From NCBI GenBank assembly GCA_017437165.1, contig JAFSBS010000129.1, forward strand, positions 1 through 8,165: DNA of 8,165 bases. Direction: 5' to 3'. This document shows, one piece after another, positions 6,323-8,165 of this stretch (the stretch's first letter is position 1; each line of letters starts with the position of its first letter). The notes beneath the pieces are model-generated. The model ran no database searches. It was given only the letters and a program-made list of their open reading frames with translations, and was not told where the DNA came from. This DNA comes from Clostridia bacterium (GTDB taxonomy: Bacteria > Bacillota > Clostridia > Oscillospirales > Acutalibacteraceae). The position numbers were made by a program, and so were the translations under genes.

Positions 6323-6814
6323 TTACCAATTTAAGGTTTCATCTGTAAATTCGATTTTATGTTTTTTTGCTTGCTCCTGACAAGCTTCTCTTATTTTAAA
6401 TATTGCATAATTATAATCATAATTCACATCTTCATTATCTATTCTTAAAACTGAAAAGCCTAAGCCTTCAATATATTCTGTTCTCTTGTCATCATATTCT
6501 TTGTTTAATACTTCGTGTTGCCATCCATCGATTTCTATTACAAGATTAAGTTTGGGACAATAGAAATCTACTATATAATTCCCTATAATTCTTTGACGGT
6601 GAAAATTTGGTTTTAAATATCTCAAATACCCGTACCAAATTTTCTTTTCTTCATCCGTCGGATTTTTACGCATTTCTTTGGCATATTCTCTTAAATTTCC
6701 ATTTAGCGGTAATGGTTTATACCTATTCAGAAAATCACCATATTTCTTTAGTTTATTTGTTTGCCAACTTACTGTAATTTTATAACTACCTCGTGGCGAA
6801 GAACTCTCCACCAC
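6323..6814 (-). CDS. DUF559 endonuclease-fold protein (Vsr-like)
   Basis: The frame gives 163 residues from GTG 6814. The core NLREYAKEMRKNPTDEEKKIW ... FHRQRIIGNYIVDFYCP ... LVIEIDGWQH is the typical DUF559 sequence, with D83, E94, D96 and H100 in the positions expected of this PD-(D/E)XK/Vsr-like nuclease fold; GFSVLRIDNEDV follows, and the length is near normal. The start is uncertain. GTG 6814 lies inside the inner inverted repeat, so residues 1-5 (MVESS) are read from repeat sequence, and there is no convincing ribosome site. Relatives usually begin near residue 23 (KKYGDFLNRYKPLPLNGN), but no ATG, GTG or TTG is found in frame there; the next ATG is at residue 48. The gene may have lost its native start. 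It is the only cargo of the element; its biological role is not established. Confidence 0.8.
   Translation of the reverse strand: MVESSSPRGSYKITVSWQTNKLKKYGDFLNRYKPLPLNGNLREYAKEMRKNPTDEEKKIWYGYLRYLKPNFHRQRIIGNYIVDFYCPKLNLVIEIDGWQHEVLNKEYDDKRTEYIEGLGFSVLRIDNEDVNYDYNYAIFKIREACQEQAKKHKIEFTDETLNW
6799..6814 (-). repeat. Inner inverted repeat, right copy, overlapping the DUF559 start
   Basis: This is the reverse complement of 6261-6276 with no mismatch. Its first two codons on the minus strand are GTG-GTG, the best available start for the DUF559 reading frame. Just upstream, 6823-6836 is a 14-bp perfect palindrome, CATTATATATAATG, that contains TATAAT on both strands and may act as a -10 element. 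Confidence 0.8.
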
Positions 6815-6890
6815 CCAAGAAACATTATATATAATGCAAATTCACAATTCGCTTGAAGGTATATGAAAACAAGTTAATGTATGAAATGGT

Positions 6891-6916
6891 GGTCCCCCTC
6901 TCTTCGAAGAGAGGTA
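6891..6916 (-). repeat. Right 26-bp terminal inverted repeat, self-palindromic
   Basis: This stretch is identical in inverted orientation to 6225-6250, with the same CCTCTCTTCGAAGAGAGG palindrome. The similarity continues outward through the complement of ACAA, GTAATTG and AAACAAAAA up to 6940. Confidence 0.9.
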
Positions 6917-6940
6917 CTTGTTACAATTACATTTTTGTTT

Positions 6941-7140
6941 CATTTATAATTACCAAATAAATTTCACTCGTTACTACGGGCGACCAAGCTGAAGCCCCTA
7001 CGATTTTAGGATTTAATTTTTAGTTTCATTTTTAGATAATTATAATCCAACGCGAAGCGTTCCTTAATTTTCAACTTTCAATTTTCAATTTTCAATTATT
7101 TTAACATATTCCCATAGCTATTTCAATAGTATAAAAGAAT
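6941..7140. repeat. Repeat-derived intergenic region without a gene
   Basis: There is no coding frame worth calling. On the minus strand CGTAGGGGCTTCAGCTTGG (complement of 6985-7003), followed by TCGCCCG, resembles the CGTAGGGGC...GCCCG intergenic repeats that I recall from Clostridia genomes. Bases 7049-7061 (AACGC-GAA-GCGTT) form a small hairpin. Four 7-bp units of ATTTTCA (one with C for T) run from 7067 to 7094. Together these look like relics of small dispersed elements next to the DUF559 element. The family assignment is from memory and unverified. Confidence 0.5.
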
Positions 7141-7145
7141 AAAAG

Positions 7146-7165
7146 GTCTTGCCTTGCGGCGAGAC
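7146..7165 (-). terminator. Second, backup terminator hairpin (GCAA loop)
   Basis: The minus-strand transcript reads GUCUCGCC-GCAA-GGCAAGAC: eight pairs (one G-U) closed by a GNRA tetraloop and followed by CUUUUAUUCUUUU. It lies eight bases past the first hairpin. The loop type and trailing U-rich run both favour the minus strand. Confidence 0.65.
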
Positions 7166-7172
7166 AGACAAA

Positions 7173-7198
7173 AACCTGCTACACGAATGTAGCAGGTT
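7173..7198 (-). terminator. Terminator after the small-peptide genes (UUCG loop)
   Basis: The minus-strand transcript forms AACCUGCUACA-UUCG-UGUAGCAGGUU, eleven perfect pairs with a UUCG loop, then UUUGUCU. It starts 33 nt after the stop of the second small gene. This ends the unit holding the large protein and both peptides, and separates it from the DUF559 element and the HprK-like operon. Confidence 0.85.
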
Positions 7199-7230
7199 AT
7201 AAAGGGCTTTGTTATTCCCTACTTCTCAAA

Positions 7231-7344
7231 TCAATACCAAGCGCCGTATTCAGCATCCGGACCGTCATTTTGATAGGAGATAGTAAGAACGTCAACTATT
7301 TCGAACTCTGTAATTTCGAGTTCCGGTTTTGTGTAATTAACCAT
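7231..7344 (-). CDS. Small leader-bearing peptide B, RiPP-precursor-like (37 aa)
   Basis: ATG 7344 is preceded by AAAGGAG nine bases upstream, a strong ribosome site that supports a real gene despite its size. The product begins MVNYTKPELEITEFEIVDVL and continues TIS, with an acidic aromatic tail (YQNDGPDAEYGAWY). Aligned with peptide A at 7375-7533, the first 24 residues share Y-x-x-PEL-x-I-x-EF-[DE]-I-x-DVLT-x-S, while the tails are unrelated. A constant N-terminus with a variable C-terminus is the pattern of leader and core in precursor peptides. There is no Cys, no signal peptide and no membrane segment. The gene is followed by a terminator. A short structural or regulatory protein is the alternative. 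The product class is inferred; the gene itself is well supported. Confidence 0.75.
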   Translation of the reverse strand: MVNYTKPELEITEFEIVDVLTISYQNDGPDAEYGAWY

Positions 7345-7374
7345 GAGTTATTTCTCCTTTCAATTATATATCTA

Positions 7375-7533
7375 TCACAGAATGTCATCGAAGTCGATAT
7401 ATCCGTCGCCGCCTGTACCACCGATATCGATGCCACCGGAAGGCCTTGTTGTAACAACTGAAGAGTTAGTTAAAACATCGTGTATATCAAATTCAAGAAT
7501 TTTTAATTCTGGTGAAATATATTTATCTTTCAT
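7375..7533 (-). CDS. Small leader-bearing peptide A, RiPP-precursor-like (52 aa)
   Basis: ATG 7533 lies two bases after the stop of the preceding gene (TAA-TT-ATG), with no clear Shine-Dalgarno, so translation by coupling is likely. The N-terminus MKDKYISPELKILEFDIHDV and following LTNSS match peptide B. The tail is different: VVTTRPSGG, IDIGGTGGDG and YIDFDDIL, rich in Gly and Asp and without Cys. The stop is TGA, and 30 nt separate it from peptide B. Together with B it forms a tandem family with conserved first 23-24 residues and divergent ends. A PqqD-like leader binder is encoded 1.9 kb downstream. I do not recognise a named family; precursor function is inference. Confidence 0.75.
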   Translation of the reverse strand: MKDKYISPELKILEFDIHDVLTNSSVVTTRPSGGIDIGGTGGDGYIDFDDIL

Positions 7534-7535
7534 AA

Positions 7536-8165
7536 TTATTTTGCAGACATACCATTTGCAAGACCAGCAGTATAAGCCTGAGCACCTGTTGTTGTCATTG
7601 CGCTTGGAGCGTAGATTGTCTGACCATCAATAACAATGTAAGCCTTTGCATAGAGAGTAGTTGTATCATCATAACCGTAATTACCAACTACTGCACGGAA
7701 GAAATAACCACCTGTTGTGAAGTCGTAAATTGTCCATGCGTCAACATCTGTACAATTTGCACCACCGATTGTTGGATCCTGGTTGCTCTTTGAGTAAACA
7801 ACACCCATCTTTGAGATGTCAGCGATTTCTGTCTGAGAACCATCAACAAGGTTAAGATCGTAGTTTTTGATGTTACCACGGAAAGCAACTCTCATCTTAC
7901 CAGCATCTTTGTCTTGCCATTGAACTTGAGTTGTAATATTTTCAACTGAAACAGGATCAGCAGGAGGAGGTGTTACGCTACCTTCATATTCAATAACCAA
8001 GTTAGAAGCTTTAACAGGGTTACTTGTCTGACCGTTTCTGAGAGGTTCATCATCAATATCAATCATGATGTAGTTTCTCTTTTCATCGTTAGCCAAGAAG
8101 ATGTTTGTGTTGTTAACTGCTGTATCAGAATTAACTAAGAAACGGAAACGAACGAAATCAACATA
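7536..8165 (-). CDS. C-terminal part of a large, probably exported protein of unknown family (5' end beyond window)
   Basis: The frame is open from the right edge (first visible residues YVDFVRFRFLVNSD) to TAA at 7536: 209 residues seen. A TTG at 8096 could be read as a start but lies inside a continuous frame with no ribosome site, so the gene almost certainly begins outside the window. The composition is that of an extracellular beta-rich protein: low Lys, many Asp/Asn/Thr/Gly/Tyr, one Cys, and a PPPAD linker near residue 67. After the linker comes one compact domain (VQWQDKDAGKMRVAFRG ... MGVVYSKS ... FFRAVVGNYGYDD ... LYAKAYIVIDGQTIYAP), which looks like an immunoglobulin-like or jelly-roll surface domain. 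There is no LPxTG or C-terminal membrane segment. It is co-directional with and almost touches peptide A, so the three genes are probably one operon. Function unknown. Confidence 0.75.
   Translation of the reverse strand, partial: YVDFVRFRFLVNSDTAVNNTNIFLANDEKRNYIMIDIDDEPLRNGQTSNPVKASNLVIEYEGSVTPPPADPVSVENITTQVQWQDKDAGKMRVAFRGNIKNYDLNLVDGSQTEIADISKMGVVYSKSNQDPTIGGANCTDVDAWTIYDFTTGGYFFRAVVGNYGYDDTTTLYAKAYIVIDGQTIYAPSAMTTTGAQAYTAGLANGMSAK

Larger units (their letters stand above)
6201..6940. mobile_element. Inverted-repeat-bounded element carrying a DUF559 gene
   Basis: The ends are inverted repeats of each other over 50 bp: 6201-6250 versus the complement of 6891-6940. The inner 26 bp (6225-6250 and 6891-6916) are identical, and the outer part (AAACAAAAA, GTAATTG, ACAA) matches with small changes. 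Each inner part itself contains the palindrome CCTCTCTTCGAAGAGAGG. A second identical pair of 16 bp (6261-6276 and 6799-6814, GTGGTGGAGAGTTCTT) lies inside. Between them is only the DUF559 endonuclease gene. There is no transposase. No clean target-site duplication was found. I infer a small mobile or mobilised palindromic element of the kind scattered in Clostridia genomes; copy number cannot be judged from one window. Confidence 0.65.

Noticed and set aside
6225..6916. CRISPR array or insertion sequence with transposase
   Set aside because: Repeats are inverted rather than direct and evenly spaced, and no transposase, integrase or Cas protein is encoded.
7352..7400. Promoter between the two small peptide genes (TATAAT with weak TTCGAT upstream)
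   Set aside because: The -35 match is poor and lies in coding sequence; AT-rich DNA gives such -10 matches often.
7343..7633. Plus-strand frame of 96 codons over the small peptides
   Set aside because: Both minus-strand mini-genes have mutual similarity and one a strong ribosome site; the plus frame has neither, and it crosses three minus-strand genes.

Overview
The window reads as an AT-rich, low-GC Firmicute chromosome, most likely a gut-type Clostridia (Oscillospirales/Ruminococcaceae-like). The grounds are base composition, strong GGAG-type ribosome sites, short UNCG/GNRA-loop terminators, and family content: a tyrosine-kinase exopolysaccharide regulator, a PqqD/HprK/S26 set, and palindrome-flanked DUF559 genes. 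The assignment is inference. Every supported gene is on the minus strand, so transcription runs from high to low coordinates.

In transcription order: (1) 8165-7231 holds the C-terminal part of a large, probably exported protein of unknown family. It is followed without a real gap by two very small genes (52 and 37 codons) whose products share a leader-like N-terminus (Y-x-x-PEL-x-I-x-EF-x-I-x-DVLT-x-S) and have unrelated C-terminal ends. Two hairpin terminators in tandem close this unit. (2) 7140-6146 is an intergenic block made of repeats. It contains a short tandem repeat, a CGTAGGGGC-type repeat remnant, and an approximately 740-bp element bounded by inverted repeats of about 50 bp. The element's only gene encodes a DUF559 (Vsr-like) endonuclease. 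(3) 6145-3509 is a tight four-gene operon: HPr-kinase-like P-loop kinase, PqqD-like peptide-binding protein, S24/S26 peptidase without a membrane anchor, and a large nucleotidyltransferase of the NTP_transf_5 type. (4) 3411-1888 is a one-piece Wzz/BY-kinase with its own promoter and a clear terminator. (5) 1419-1 is a two-gene unit with its own promoter. It encodes a PilP/GspC-like inner-membrane protein and an exported LysM protein with secretin N-domains, cut by the window's left edge.

The most promising undescribed system combines regions 1 and 3: two leader-bearing mini-proteins close to a PqqD-type leader binder, a peptidase, a kinase-like and a nucleotidyltransferase-like enzyme. That is the parts list of a peptide-modification (RiPP-like) pathway, but none of the standard lasso, radical-SAM or lanthipeptide enzymes is visible here. 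The link between the two groups is inferred from proximity and domain logic, and the DUF559 element lies between them. The pilus-like pair at the left edge is a second point of interest: a peptidoglycan-binding LysM domain fused to secretin-type domains in what looks like a Gram-positive lineage.
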